Source: Pseudomonas sp. B21-048
GTDB lineage: Bacteria > Pseudomonadota > Gammaproteobacteria > Pseudomonadales > Pseudomonadaceae
Assembly: GCF_024748615.1 (NCBI RefSeq)
Contig: NZ_CP087168.1
Span: 1,488,001 to 1,552,000, forward strand
Direction of reading: 5' to 3'
DNA length: 64,000 nucleotides
Shown here one piece after another: positions 19,198-27,606 of the stretch. The notes beneath the pieces were generated by a model, which worked only from the letters and a program-made list of their open reading frames with translations, did no database searches and was not told where the DNA came from. Position 1 is the stretch's first letter. Each line of letters starts with the position of its first letter. The translations under genes and the position numbers were made by a program.

Positions 19198-20357
19198 TTC
19201 CCTACGGTCGGCAAAGCCTCGATCAGGCCGACATCGACGCGGTGGTTGCCGTGTTGCAGTCAGACTGGCTGACGCAAGGGCCGACCATCGAGCGTTTCGA
19301 ACAGGCCATGGCCGAGCGTTGCCAGGCCGATTTCGCGGTGGCGGTGTGCAATGCCACGGCGGCGTTGCACATTGCCTGCCTCGCCGCCGGCCTCGGGCCC
19401 GGCGATCGCTTGTGGACCACGCCGAACACTTTCCTGGCCTCGGCCAACTGCGGTCGCTACTGCGGCGCCGAGGTCGACTTCGTTGATATCGATCCGCTGA
19501 CCTGGAACCTTGACGCTTACACCTTGGCGTCGAAACTTGAAATCGCCGAGCGCGACGGCAAACTACCGAAAGTGTTGGTGGCGGTGGCGTTCTCCGGACA
19601 GAGCTGCGACATGCGCATGATCGCCGAACTGGCCGAGCGCTATGGTTTTACGGTGATCGAAGATGCCTCCCACGCCGTCGGTGCGTTCTACGCCGGGCGT
19701 CCGGTGGGTTGTGGCGAATTCGCGGCGATGACGGTGTTCAGTTTCCACCCGGTGAAGATCATCACCAGTGCCGAAGGCGGCATGGTGCTGACCAATCGAC
19801 CGGAACTGGCCGAGCGCTTGCAGCGCCTGCGCAGCCACGGCATGACCCGTGATCCCGTGCAGATGACCGAACCCAGCCACGGCCCCTGGTACTACCAGCA
19901 AGTAGAACTGGGCTTCAATTACCGCATCACCGACCTGCAAGCAGCCCTTGGTCTGTCGCAGCTGAACAAGCTCGATGGCTTCATCGAGCGTCGGCGTGAG
20001 CTGGCGGCGCGTTATGACCGGTTGCTGGCGTATCTGCCGCTAACCTTGCCCTACGCGCAGCCGGAGGCCGAGTCAGCGTGGCATTTGTACGTGGTGCGCT
20101 TGCAGGCGGAACGGATCACCCTCAGCCATCGACAGGTATTCGAAGGCTTGCGGGCGGCCGGGGTCGGTGTGAACTTGCACTATATTCCGCTGCACTTGCA
20201 GCCGTATTATCGCGACCTGGGTTTTGCCGAGGGGGATTTCCCCCAGGCCGAACGTTATTACGCCGAGGCCATCAGCCTGCCGCTGTTTCCTCTGCTGAGC
20301 GATGAACAACAGGATTATGTAGTCGAGCAATTGCGACGACTGATCCTTGAAGAATAG
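19194..20357 (+). CDS. pseC: PseC, UDP-4-amino-4,6-dideoxy-AltNAc transaminase
   Basis: 387 residues, DegT/DnrJ/EryC1/StrS aminotransferase fold. The PLP lysine is in FSFHPVKIITSAEGG (Lys188), preceded by VIEDASHAVG. Typical C-terminal blocks are present (GVNLHYIPLHLQPYY). It aminates the PseB product at C4. It starts inside the pseB stop (ATGA) and is followed after 14 bases by pseF. Confidence 0.95.
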   Translation: MIPYGRQSLDQADIDAVVAVLQSDWLTQGPTIERFEQAMAERCQADFAVAVCNATAALHIACLAAGLGPGDRLWTTPNTFLASANCGRYCGAEVDFVDIDPLTWNLDAYTLASKLEIAERDGKLPKVLVAVAFSGQSCDMRMIAELAERYGFTVIEDASHAVGAFYAGRPVGCGEFAAMTVFSFHPVKIITSAEGGMVLTNRPELAERLQRLRSHGMTRDPVQMTEPSHGPWYYQQVELGFNYRITDLQAALGLSQLNKLDGFIERRRELAARYDRLLAYLPLTLPYAQPEAESAWHLYVVRLQAERITLSHRQVFEGLRAAGVGVNLHYIPLHLQPYYRDLGFAEGDFPQAERYYAEAISLPLFPLLSDEQQDYVVEQLRRLILEE

Positions 20358-20371
20358 TGACTTGAGGAGTA

Positions 20372-21073
20372 GTGACTCTGAGCAGTGTTGCGATCATTCC
20401 GGCCCGTGGCGGCAGCAAACGAATCCCGCGCAAGAACCTCAAGCCATTCAATGGCATGCCGATGATCGTCCGTTCGATTCGCACGGCGCTGGAATCGAAT
20501 CTGTTCGACCGGGTGATCGTCAGCACTGACGATGAAGAAATCGCCGAGGTCGCACGGGCCCATGGCGCTCAGGTGCCGTTCATGCGGCCCGCGACACTTG
20601 CCGACGATTTCACCGGGACCGCCGCGGTGATTGTGCATGCCTTGAAGCAATTGCCGGCGTTCGACTATGCCTGCTGCGTCTACGCGACGGCGCCCCTGTT
20701 GCAGGCGCGTTATCTGCGTCAGGGGCATGAGTTGCTGGTGCAGCATCCGGGCAAGTCTTTCGCGTTTTCAGTCGCCGGTTTTGGCTTCCCGGTACAACGG
20801 GCCTTGACCCTCGACGAGCAGGGCGCCTTGACCTCGCTCTACCCGGAATTTCGCGATACCCGTTCCCAGGACTTGCCCGAGGCTTTTCAAGATGCCGGCC
20901 AGTTCTATTGGGGGCGCAGCGAAGCCTGGTTGCGGGGCGATGTGCTGTTCTCGCCGGCAAGCCTGCCGGTGATTCTGCCGCGGCATCTGGTGCAGGACAT
21001 CGACACCCTTGAAGACTGGAAGCGCGCCGAATACCTCTACGCCGCGCTCAAGGCCGGCGGGGAACTGCAATGA
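20372..21073 (+). CDS. pseF: PseF, pseudaminic acid cytidylyltransferase
   Basis: 233 residues. The CMP-sugar synthetase signature IIPARGGSKRIPRKNLKPF is near the N-terminus. It activates pseudaminic acid as CMP-Pse, the donor for the Maf-type transferase at 24871. The GTG at 20372 is the first in-frame start but lies only two bases after GAGGAG; a CTG two codons on would have better spacing, so the exact start is uncertain. The 3' end overlaps pseG (ATGA). Confidence 0.93.
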   Translation: MTLSSVAIIPARGGSKRIPRKNLKPFNGMPMIVRSIRTALESNLFDRVIVSTDDEEIAEVARAHGAQVPFMRPATLADDFTGTAAVIVHALKQLPAFDYACCVYATAPLLQARYLRQGHELLVQHPGKSFAFSVAGFGFPVQRALTLDEQGALTSLYPEFRDTRSQDLPEAFQDAGQFYWGRSEAWLRGDVLFSPASLPVILPRHLVQDIDTLEDWKRAEYLYAALKAGGELQ

Positions 21074-22569
21074 GAGTGCTGATCCGCGCTGATGCGTCGC
21101 CGACCATTGGCAGCGGCCACATTGCCCGTTGCCTGACCCTGGCCAGGGTGTTGCGCAAACAGGGCACACACGTTGCTTTCGCCTGTCGTCTGTTGCCGGG
21201 GCATCGGCTGGACAGTCTGCAGGCTGAGGATTTCGAGACCTTCGCGCTGCCGGAGCGCTATCCCGATGAAGACCCGCAGCAGGCCATCGAGTCAATGCTG
21301 CCGTGGCAGGCGGACATTGCGGCGCTGGGGCAAGCCTTGGAAAGTCATCCAACTTTCGACTGGATCATCGTCGACCACTATGGACTCGACCATCATTGGC
21401 AGACTGCCGCGCGCCGATGGGCACCCAGGATTGCGGCGGTGGATGACCTGGCTACTCGGCAATACAGCGTCGATCTGCTGCTCAATCAAAATCTGTCGGG
21501 CACGCCAGAGGCCTATGCCTCGTTGCTGACGCCCGACTGCCAGACTTTACTAGGCCCACGTTTTGCCCTGCTGCGCGATGAGTTCTGCTGCCCGGCGATT
21601 GAGATCAAACCTCGGGCCAGGCGAGTGCTGGTGAACTTCGGCGGCTTCGATGCGGCCATGCAGACCCACCACGCGATGTTGGCACTGGCGGACCTCCATG
21701 AGCTGGAGGTCGATTTCGTGGCGGGTGCCGACAACCCGGCCTGGGAGCAGATGCAGGCGCTGGCGGCGTATCGTCCGAACTGGCGCCTGCACAGTTTTGT
21801 CAGCGACTTCTACCGGCTGATGACTGAGGCTGATCTGTTCATCGGTGCCGGTGGCGGTACCAGTTGGGAGCGGGCGGCCTTGGGGCTGCCGACGATCTGC
21901 ATTGCGGTCTCCAATAATCAGCAGGCCAACGGTGAGGTGATGGCGACCTCGGGTGCTCATGTGTTCCTGGGTAGCCGCGAGCGGGTCAGCGTCGAGCAGT
22001 TGCATCAGGCCATCGGTTTTGTCGTGGGCAATCAGGCACTTCGTCAAAGTCTGGCCGAACGTTCGCGGCAGTTGGTCGATGGCCGTGGGGCGCAGCGGGT
22101 GGCGGCGGCGCTGGCGGGGGCGGTACTGCAGATTCGTCAGGCCACACAGGATGATGCGCAACTGTTGTTCGACGGGCGCAATGCCGAAGCGGTTCGGCGC
22201 TGGTCGCCGGATACGCACGTCATCGACTGGCAATGGCATCAGGCTTGGCTGGCGACGAGCCTGAGCAATCCACAACGGTTGATGTTGATCGCCGAGGCAG
22301 ATGACGGCCCGGTCGGTGTGCTGCGTTATGACCTCGACGATGCGCGGGCCGAAGTGTCGATTTATTTGTTCGAAGGCCGATTCGGCCTGGGCTGGGGCCT
22401 AGCGCTGCTGGTGCGGGGCGAGGCTTTCATCACCGCTCATTGGCCACGACTGGAAGCCATCACCGCTCAGGTGCTGCCGGGCAACCAAGCCTCGCTGAAA
22501 GTATTCCGCGAGGCAGGTTTCACTCAGAGTGCTTGTACGTTCACACGCGTTTTAAAGGATCACCCATGA
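21070..22569 (+). CDS. pseG: PseG-PseH fusion: UDP-sugar hydrolase plus GNAT N-acetyltransferase
   Basis: 499 residues. Residues 1 to about 345 are PseG, the GT-B-like hydrolase that removes UDP; RADASPTIGSGHIARC contains the expected His17, and IGAGGGTSWERAALGLPTIC the donor-binding loop. From about 353 a GNAT domain follows (LQIRQATQDDAQLLF, GLGWGLALLVRGE, VLPGNQASLKVFREAGF), matching PseH, which N-acetylates C4 before PseG acts. No separate pseH is present in the cluster. Length exceeds standalone PseG (about 280-340). ATGA overlaps at both ends with pseF and pseI. Confidence 0.9.
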   Translation: MRVLIRADASPTIGSGHIARCLTLARVLRKQGTHVAFACRLLPGHRLDSLQAEDFETFALPERYPDEDPQQAIESMLPWQADIAALGQALESHPTFDWIIVDHYGLDHHWQTAARRWAPRIAAVDDLATRQYSVDLLLNQNLSGTPEAYASLLTPDCQTLLGPRFALLRDEFCCPAIEIKPRARRVLVNFGGFDAAMQTHHAMLALADLHELEVDFVAGADNPAWEQMQALAAYRPNWRLHSFVSDFYRLMTEADLFIGAGGGTSWERAALGLPTICIAVSNNQQANGEVMATSGAHVFLGSRERVSVEQLHQAIGFVVGNQALRQSLAERSRQLVDGRGAQRVAAALAGAVLQIRQATQDDAQLLFDGRNAEAVRRWSPDTHVIDWQWHQAWLATSLSNPQRLMLIAEADDGPVGVLRYDLDDARAEVSIYLFEGRFGLGWGLALLVRGEAFITAHWPRLEAITAQVLPGNQASLKVFREAGFTQSACTFTRVLKDHP

Positions 22570-23618
22570 CCAGTTTCAAAATAGGCAACCGCTCGATCGG
22601 TGCCGATGCGCCGCCGTTCATCATTGCCGAGATGAGCGGCAACCATAACCAGTCGCTGGCCGTGGCGCTGCACATCGTCGAAGCCGCGGCCAAGGCCGGC
22701 GCGCATGCCTTGAAGCTGCAAACCTATACCGCCGAGACCATGACGCTGGATCTGTCCGAAGGCGAGTTCTTCATCAATGATCCCAACAGCCTGTGGGCCG
22801 GTTCTTCGTTGTACGCGCTGTACGAGAAGGCTCACACGCCGTGGGAATGGCACGCGCCGATCTTCGCCCGGGCTAAAGAACTGGGCATGCTGGCGTTCTC
22901 CACGCCGTTCGATGACACGGCGGTGGACTTCCTCGAAAGCCTCGACGTGCCGGCCTACAAGATCGCCAGTTTCGAGAACACCGATCTGTCGTTGATCCGG
23001 CGGGTGGCTGCCACCGGCAAGCCGTTGATCATCTCCACCGGCATGGCCAGCATCGCCGAGCTCGATGAAACCGTGCGCGCCGCCCGTGAGGCCGGTTGCA
23101 AGGACCTGGTGTTGCTCAAGTGCACCAGCACGTACCCGGCGACGCCGGCCAACAGCAATGTGCGTACGATTCCTCATCTGCGGGAGTTGTTTGGCTGTGA
23201 AGTCGGTTTGTCCGATCACTCGATGGGCGTCGGGGTGTCTGTCGCCGCTGTAGCGTTGGGAGCGACGGTAGTAGAAAAACATTTCACCCTTGATCGTGCC
23301 GCCGGTGGCGTGGACGCCAGTTTCTCCCTGGAACCGGCCGAACTCGCCAGCCTGGTGATCGAAACCGAACGCGCCTGGCAGGCCATGGGCCAGGTGCATT
23401 ATGGCGTGACAGAGGCTGAGCGTAAGTCTCTGGTCTACCGCCGGTCGCTGTATGTCACTCAAGACATGGTTGCCGGGGAGCTTTTCACTGTCGCCAATCT
23501 GCGGGCCATCCGGCCTGGCTTTGGACTGGCGCCCAAACACGCTGAAACCCTTATGGGACGCCGCGCCCGCCAGGCTATCAAGCGCGGAACAGCGCTGGAC
23601 TGGTCGTTGGTCGAATGA
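22566..23618 (+). CDS. pseI: PseI, pseudaminic acid synthase
   Basis: 350 residues, NeuB family. PPFIIAEMSGNHNQSL, KLQTYTAETMTLD and AFSTPFDDTAVDFLE belong to the TIM-barrel catalytic part; the C-terminal SAF antifreeze-like domain ends GRRARQAIKRGTALDW. It condenses PEP with 6-deoxy-AltdiNAc. The ATG at 22566 overlaps the pseG-H stop (ATGA), and earlier in-frame codons lie inside the fusion gene. It completes the Pse pathway (B, C, H, G, I, F). Confidence 0.95.
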   Translation: MTSFKIGNRSIGADAPPFIIAEMSGNHNQSLAVALHIVEAAAKAGAHALKLQTYTAETMTLDLSEGEFFINDPNSLWAGSSLYALYEKAHTPWEWHAPIFARAKELGMLAFSTPFDDTAVDFLESLDVPAYKIASFENTDLSLIRRVAATGKPLIISTGMASIAELDETVRAAREAGCKDLVLLKCTSTYPATPANSNVRTIPHLRELFGCEVGLSDHSMGVGVSVAAVALGATVVEKHFTLDRAAGGVDASFSLEPAELASLVIETERAWQAMGQVHYGVTEAERKSLVYRRSLYVTQDMVAGELFTVANLRAIRPGFGLAPKHAETLMGRRARQAIKRGTALDWSLVE

Positions 23619-23708
23619 TCGCTTGCGGGGCTGATTTGGCAAATTAGCGTGACCTGCGAGTCATAACGCGCATCTTCACTGTATTGTATTGATCGGGGAG
23701 ATGGCGCC

Positions 23709-23723
23709 TGGCCTGCTTTTAGC
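23709..23723 (+). promoter_or_regulatory. weak sigma-54-like promoter candidate upstream of the KASIII gene
   Basis: TGGCCTGCTTTTAGC has GG (23710-23711) and GC (23722-23723) with ten bases between, as required, but the -12 reads TTAGC rather than TTTGC. It lies in the 229-base gap between pseI and the ketoacyl synthase, the only sizeable gap in this part of the island and more AT-rich than its surroundings. Low confidence. Confidence 0.3.
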
Positions 23724-23847
23724 CCAGTGATGGCCTTTTATTCTTCCCCGTGGTCACCCCTTGAGGGCGACGTTATTCCTTGTTTGTCGGCGCCCCTCGA
23801 ATCCTTGCGAGCGGTGGTATTGGGCTGTTTATTATTGGGAAGCCGTA

Positions 23848-24774
23848 ATGATTGGCATAAAGAGCATTGCGAGCTACGTTCCTGTAGCCGGCGTGGACAA
23901 TTACGCACAAGGTGCAAAATTCGAAAAGGATGAAGAGTTCATCCTGGGCAAGATCGGTTCCGCCTTCCTGCCGCGCAAAGACGCCGGGCAAGAAACCTCG
24001 GACCTGTGTGTCGAAGCAGTCAACGCGCTGTTCGCCAACAATCCCGAGCTGAAGCGAGAAGCCATCGACGTGCTGATCGTCGTGACCCAGAACGGCGACG
24101 AAGAAGGCCTGCCGCACACCGCCGCCATCGTTCAGGACAAACTGGGCCTGCCGACCACCGTGGCCGCGTTCGATATTTCCCTGGGCTGCTCCGGTTACGT
24201 CTACGGCATCTACGCCATCAAGGGCTTCATGGAAGCCGCGGGCCTGAAGAATGGCCTGCTGGTGACCGCCGATCCGTACTCCAAGATCGTCGACCCCGAA
24301 GACCGCAACACCACCATGCTCTTCGGCGATGCCGCCACTGCCACCTGGATGGGCGAAGACGCGCCATGGCAGTTGGGCAAGGCCAAGTTCGGCACGGACG
24401 GTTCCGGCGCGCCACACCTGAAGGTTTCCGACGGCGTGTTCTTCATGAACGGCCGTCAGGTGTTCAACTTCGCACTGCTCAAAGTGCCGGCGCATTTGCA
24501 TGAGCTGCTCGCTGACTCGGACCTGACGGCCGACGATATCGATGCTTTCTGCATTCACCAGGGCAGCGCGGCGATTGTCGACGCCGTGGCGCGACGCTTC
24601 GAGGGCGAGCCCGAGAAGTTCCTCAAGGACATGGTCGAGACCGGTAACACCGTGTCGTCGAGCATTCCATTGCTGCTGGAAAAACACGTGCTCGATTCCA
24701 AGTGGAAGCGTGTGGCGCTGAGTGGTTTCGGGGTGGGGCTGTCTTGGGGTTCGGCGATCATCTATCGCCCTTGA
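23848..24774 (+). CDS. ketoacyl-ACP synthase III (FabH-like) of the flagellin glycosylation island
   Basis: 308 residues, thiolase fold. The KASIII triad is intact: Cys114 in LGCSGYVYG, His237 in IHQGSA and Asn267 in GNTVSSS. Its place between sugar genes and fliC suggests it makes a short acyl or 3-hydroxyacyl group for a sugar amino group rather than feeding bulk fatty acid synthesis; KASIII homologues occur in flagellin glycosylation islands of P. aeruginosa a-type strains and P. syringae. The ATG at 23848 starts the family motif IGIKSIASYVP. A strong terminator follows. Confidence 0.85.
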   Translation: MIGIKSIASYVPVAGVDNYAQGAKFEKDEEFILGKIGSAFLPRKDAGQETSDLCVEAVNALFANNPELKREAIDVLIVVTQNGDEEGLPHTAAIVQDKLGLPTTVAAFDISLGCSGYVYGIYAIKGFMEAAGLKNGLLVTADPYSKIVDPEDRNTTMLFGDAATATWMGEDAPWQLGKAKFGTDGSGAPHLKVSDGVFFMNGRQVFNFALLKVPAHLHELLADSDLTADDIDAFCIHQGSAAIVDAVARRFEGEPEKFLKDMVETGNTVSSSIPLLLEKHVLDSKWKRVALSGFGVGLSWGSAIIYRP

Positions 24775-24806
24775 ATCTCGGCTCTTTAGTCAAGAAAGCC
24801 AGGCAC

Positions 24807-24847
24807 AAAAAAAGCGTTCAAGGTGTAACCTTGAGCGCTATTTTTTT
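24807..24847 (+). terminator. bidirectional intrinsic terminator
   Basis: Stem AGCGTTCAAGGT / ACCTTGAGCGCT (24813-24824 with 24828-24839, one G-U pair), loop GTA, flanked by an A run on the left and seven Ts on the right, so it works as a terminator on both strands. It sits after the KASIII gene and ends 24 bases before the start of the maf-like gene. Confidence 0.9.
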
Positions 24848-24870
24848 GCCCGAATGAAAAGCGAGGCTCC

Positions 24871-26163
24871 ATGAGCGAGTTCTTTGAGCGCAACGCCGAG
24901 GTCATACAGCGCCGCTGGCCGTTGCTGTCTGCGCGCTTGCTGGTTGAAGACGCAAGTCTGTTGCAGGCTGATCTGGTCGAGGGACTGGGCTCGACCCTGA
25001 GCATTAACGGCATTCAACTGACCAGTCGCCACGACCGCACCCGCGAAGCTCAGCTTCAGGCCGAAAGCCTGCCGGTCGACAGTCCGGTGCTGCACGTTTA
25101 CGGCACAGGGCTGGGTGATCTACAACTGGAACTGCTGCAGCGTTCGGAGCTGATTCAGCTGCATGTACATATCCTCAATGGCGCCGTGTTTGCGCTGGTC
25201 TTGCAATTGCTCGATCAGCAGCCGTGGCTCAGCGATTCGCGGGTTGAGCTGCACTACGCCGGTGATTTGGTTGAAATTTGTTTGCCGTTCTTTGCCTTGC
25301 CGTCCGAGCTGGTGTTGGCCGATGACTTCAATGCCAAGATCCGCGATCGGCTGATCAGCGAAACTCACCTGACCTTTAACAATCGTGAGTTCGACCCTCA
25401 GGCTCCCGACATCATCGAGCGCTTGCAGGCTAGCCAGGAGCTGGTGCAGACCGATCGCGATGTGATCGAGTTGTTCGGTTCGCGTAAAGGACAGGAGGTA
25501 TTCGTCATTGCCACGGGCCCGAGCCTTGAGCAGCACTTCGAGACCTTGCGCGCAATTCGCAATCAGGCCGAGCGACCGTTGTTCATTTGTGTCGATACGG
25601 CCTACCGACCGCTGCTCGATCACGGGGTCCGCCCTGATGTGGTGGTCAGCATCGACCAGCGTATTTCGGTATGCCACCTGCCGTCCGAAGGCACCGCCGA
25701 TATTACCCTGGCCTATATGCCCATGGTCGACCCTCAGGTGCTGGCGGCCTGGCAAGGGCCGCGCTATGCCAGTTACTCCGCCAGCCCGATCTATCAACAG
25801 TTGCGTCAGCAATGGCCCAAGGGCGAACTGTATGTCGGCGGCAGTGTGATTCATCCTGCAGTGGACCTGGCGGTGAAGATGGGCGCGGCGCAGATCACCC
25901 TGTTCGGTGCCGACTTCGCCTTTCCCAACAATAAGACCCACGCGGGCTGGAACGATGGCGACCTGGGGCCACAACTGTGCGCCGCCAAACACTGGGTGCT
26001 GGATGGTAACGGTCAACGCATCAAGACCCAGCTCAACTTCCGCAGTTACCTATGTGAGCTGGAGCGCTTTATCGCAGGGCATCCTCAGGTGCGCTTCTAT
26101 AACAGCAGCCGGGCAGGGGCGATGATCGCCGGCACGGCTTTTCATCCGGAGCTGGCGTCATGA
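24871..26163 (+). CDS. Maf-type motility-associated factor glycosyltransferase (DUF115/MptE-like)
   Basis: 430 residues. The core from about 209 (VFVIATGPSLEQH, FICVDTAYRPLLDHGVRPDVVVSID, LFGADFAFPNNKTHAG) is the MptE-like/DUF115 domain of Maf proteins, which transfer pseudaminic or legionaminic acid onto flagellin. That fits the complete Pse pathway just upstream, so it is the probable Pse transferase. GAGG before the ATG. The upstream terminator leaves no clear promoter. It ends in an ATGA overlap with a small gene. Confidence 0.88.
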   Translation: MSEFFERNAEVIQRRWPLLSARLLVEDASLLQADLVEGLGSTLSINGIQLTSRHDRTREAQLQAESLPVDSPVLHVYGTGLGDLQLELLQRSELIQLHVHILNGAVFALVLQLLDQQPWLSDSRVELHYAGDLVEICLPFFALPSELVLADDFNAKIRDRLISETHLTFNNREFDPQAPDIIERLQASQELVQTDRDVIELFGSRKGQEVFVIATGPSLEQHFETLRAIRNQAERPLFICVDTAYRPLLDHGVRPDVVVSIDQRISVCHLPSEGTADITLAYMPMVDPQVLAAWQGPRYASYSASPIYQQLRQQWPKGELYVGGSVIHPAVDLAVKMGAAQITLFGADFAFPNNKTHAGWNDGDLGPQLCAAKHWVLDGNGQRIKTQLNFRSYLCELERFIAGHPQVRFYNSSRAGAMIAGTAFHPELAS

Positions 26164-26429
26164 GTGGGCTTGATTCCTTTGTCGTCGACTCAGAGCAATG
26201 CGCGGCATTGTTCCGTTTGGGGCGTGATGTAGAAGCCGGGCTGGCGATGATCGAGCTGATCGGTGCCGTGCAACCGTCCTTTGATCTCACACCGCAGGTT
26301 GTTCAGCAGCAGTGGGTGCTGTTGCTCAGCCAGATACTCGGGTGTCAGGAGGCGCAGAATTGGTTGGCGCTGGCGGACTACCTGGAATATGAACTGGTCC
26401 GGTTGCTGCGCGATAGTCTGTCCATTTAA
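26160..26429 (+). CDS. small protein downstream of the Maf transferase, function unknown
   Basis: 89 residues, no family recognised. The ATG overlaps the preceding stop (ATGA), which supports real, coupled translation. The sequence is acidic/hydrophobic and looks all-helical (LFRLGRDVEAGLAMIELIG, then WVLLLSQILGCQEAQNWLAL), with no signal peptide or clear membrane span. A partner or regulator of the Maf enzyme or of flagellin is possible but not shown. Confidence 0.65.
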   Translation: MSGLDSFVVDSEQCAALFRLGRDVEAGLAMIELIGAVQPSFDLTPQVVQQQWVLLLSQILGCQEAQNWLALADYLEYELVRLLRDSLSI

Positions 26430-26576
26430 ACAATTTATCTTCTGCCGATGCAGGCGAGTCCTCGCCAATCTGTCACCGGCATTTCCCTGACGTCATTTTT
26501 TTGCTTGTCTGAGCGCTGCCCCCCCCTTGATTTACGAGGGGTGGCAACGTGATGGCAAATATTTTTCAAAATCCCC

Positions 26577-26603
26577 TAAAGCAAGTTGCAATCCCGACGA
26601 TAA
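26577..26603 (+). promoter_or_regulatory. FliA (sigma-28) promoter of fliC
   Basis: TAAAGCAA, 11 bases, then GACGATAA. The -10 matches the consensus GCCGATAA at seven of eight positions, and the -35 keeps TAAAG. It lies 80 bases before the fliC ATG, leaving a long leader typical of flagellin mRNAs. The FliA gene is at 55675. Confidence 0.85.
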
Positions 26604-26683
26604 CTATTACGAAGGTTCTCTAGGCCATACCCGGCGGTTGCCAGGGCCGGAAGCCGCAGTACCCAACCAACGAGGAATTCGTC

Positions 26684-27535
26684 ATGGCTTTAACAGTAAA
26701 CACTAACGTTACATCGTTGAACGTTCAGAAAAACCTGAACCGCGCTTCCGACTCTCTGTCGACTTCGATGACTCGTCTGTCTTCCGGCCTGAAAATCAAC
26801 AGCGCTAAAGACGACGCCGCCGGCCTGCAAATCGCTACCCGTATGACTTCGCAGATCCGCGGTCAGACCATGGCTATCAAAAACGCCAACGACGGTATCT
26901 CGATCGCTCAGACCGCTGAAGGCGCGATGCAAGAATCGACCAACATTCTGCAGCGTATGCGTGAACTGGCTGTTCAATCGCGAAACGACTCGAACGGCAC
27001 TGCTGACCGTGCTGCTCTGAACAAAGAATTCGCTTCGATGTCGGACGAGCTGACTCGTATCGCCAAGTCGACCAACCTGAACGGCAAGAACCTGATCGAC
27101 GGCACCGCTGGCACCATGACCTTCCAGGTTGGTTCCAACACCGGCGGTGCCAACCAGATCACCCTGACCCTGGACAGCGGCTTCGACGCAGCTACCCTGT
27201 CGGTTGACTCGGCTACCGTTCAGATCACTGGTAACAACTCGGCTACCGCCGAAGCTTCGATGAACAACGCGCTGACCAAAATCGACGCCGCTCTGGCCAA
27301 GATCAACTCCAGCCGTGCTGACCTCGGTGCTGCACAAAACCGTCTGACCAGCACCATCTCCAACCTGCAGAACATCAACGAAAACGCCAGTGCTGCACTG
27401 GGTCGCGTACAAGATACCGACTTCGCTTCTGAAACTGCTCAGCTGACCAAGCAACAAACCCTGCAACAAGCTTCCACCTCAATTCTGGCTCAGGCCAACC
27501 AACTGCCATCCGCTGTACTGAAATTGCTTCAGTAA
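26684..27535 (+). CDS. fliC: FliC, flagellin
   Basis: 283 residues. The N-terminal D0/D1 helices (ALTVNTNVTSLNVQKNLNRA, SSGLKINSAKDDAAGLQIA) and C-terminal helices (DTDFASETAQLTKQQTLQQA) are conserved; the middle is short, so the large outer D2/D3 domains are missing. Ser and Thr are frequent in the central part, offering O-glycosylation sites for the upstream island. A GAGGA Shine-Dalgarno lies seven bases before the ATG. Codons look strongly biased (CTG, AAC, GAC), as expected for a highly expressed gene. Confidence 0.98.
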   Translation: MALTVNTNVTSLNVQKNLNRASDSLSTSMTRLSSGLKINSAKDDAAGLQIATRMTSQIRGQTMAIKNANDGISIAQTAEGAMQESTNILQRMRELAVQSRNDSNGTADRAALNKEFASMSDELTRIAKSTNLNGKNLIDGTAGTMTFQVGSNTGGANQITLTLDSGFDAATLSVDSATVQITGNNSATAEASMNNALTKIDAALAKINSSRADLGAAQNRLTSTISNLQNINENASAALGRVQDTDFASETAQLTKQQTLQQASTSILAQANQLPSAVLKLLQ

Positions 27536-27549
27536 TAGCTGATGAGTTT

Positions 27550-27588
27550 TGGCGGGGGAGTGCGCTTGTTGCGCTCTCTCGCTTTTTA
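27550..27588 (+). terminator. imperfect terminator after fliC
   Basis: GGGGGAGTGCGC, loop TTGTT, GCGCTCTCTC followed by GCTTTTT. The stem has a T-T mismatch. It lies 15-53 bases after the fliC stop and before flaG, so it may separate abundant fliC mRNA from flaG-fliD mRNA. Confidence 0.55.
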
Positions 27589-27606
27589 CTTTGAGAGGTG
27601 ATGGAC

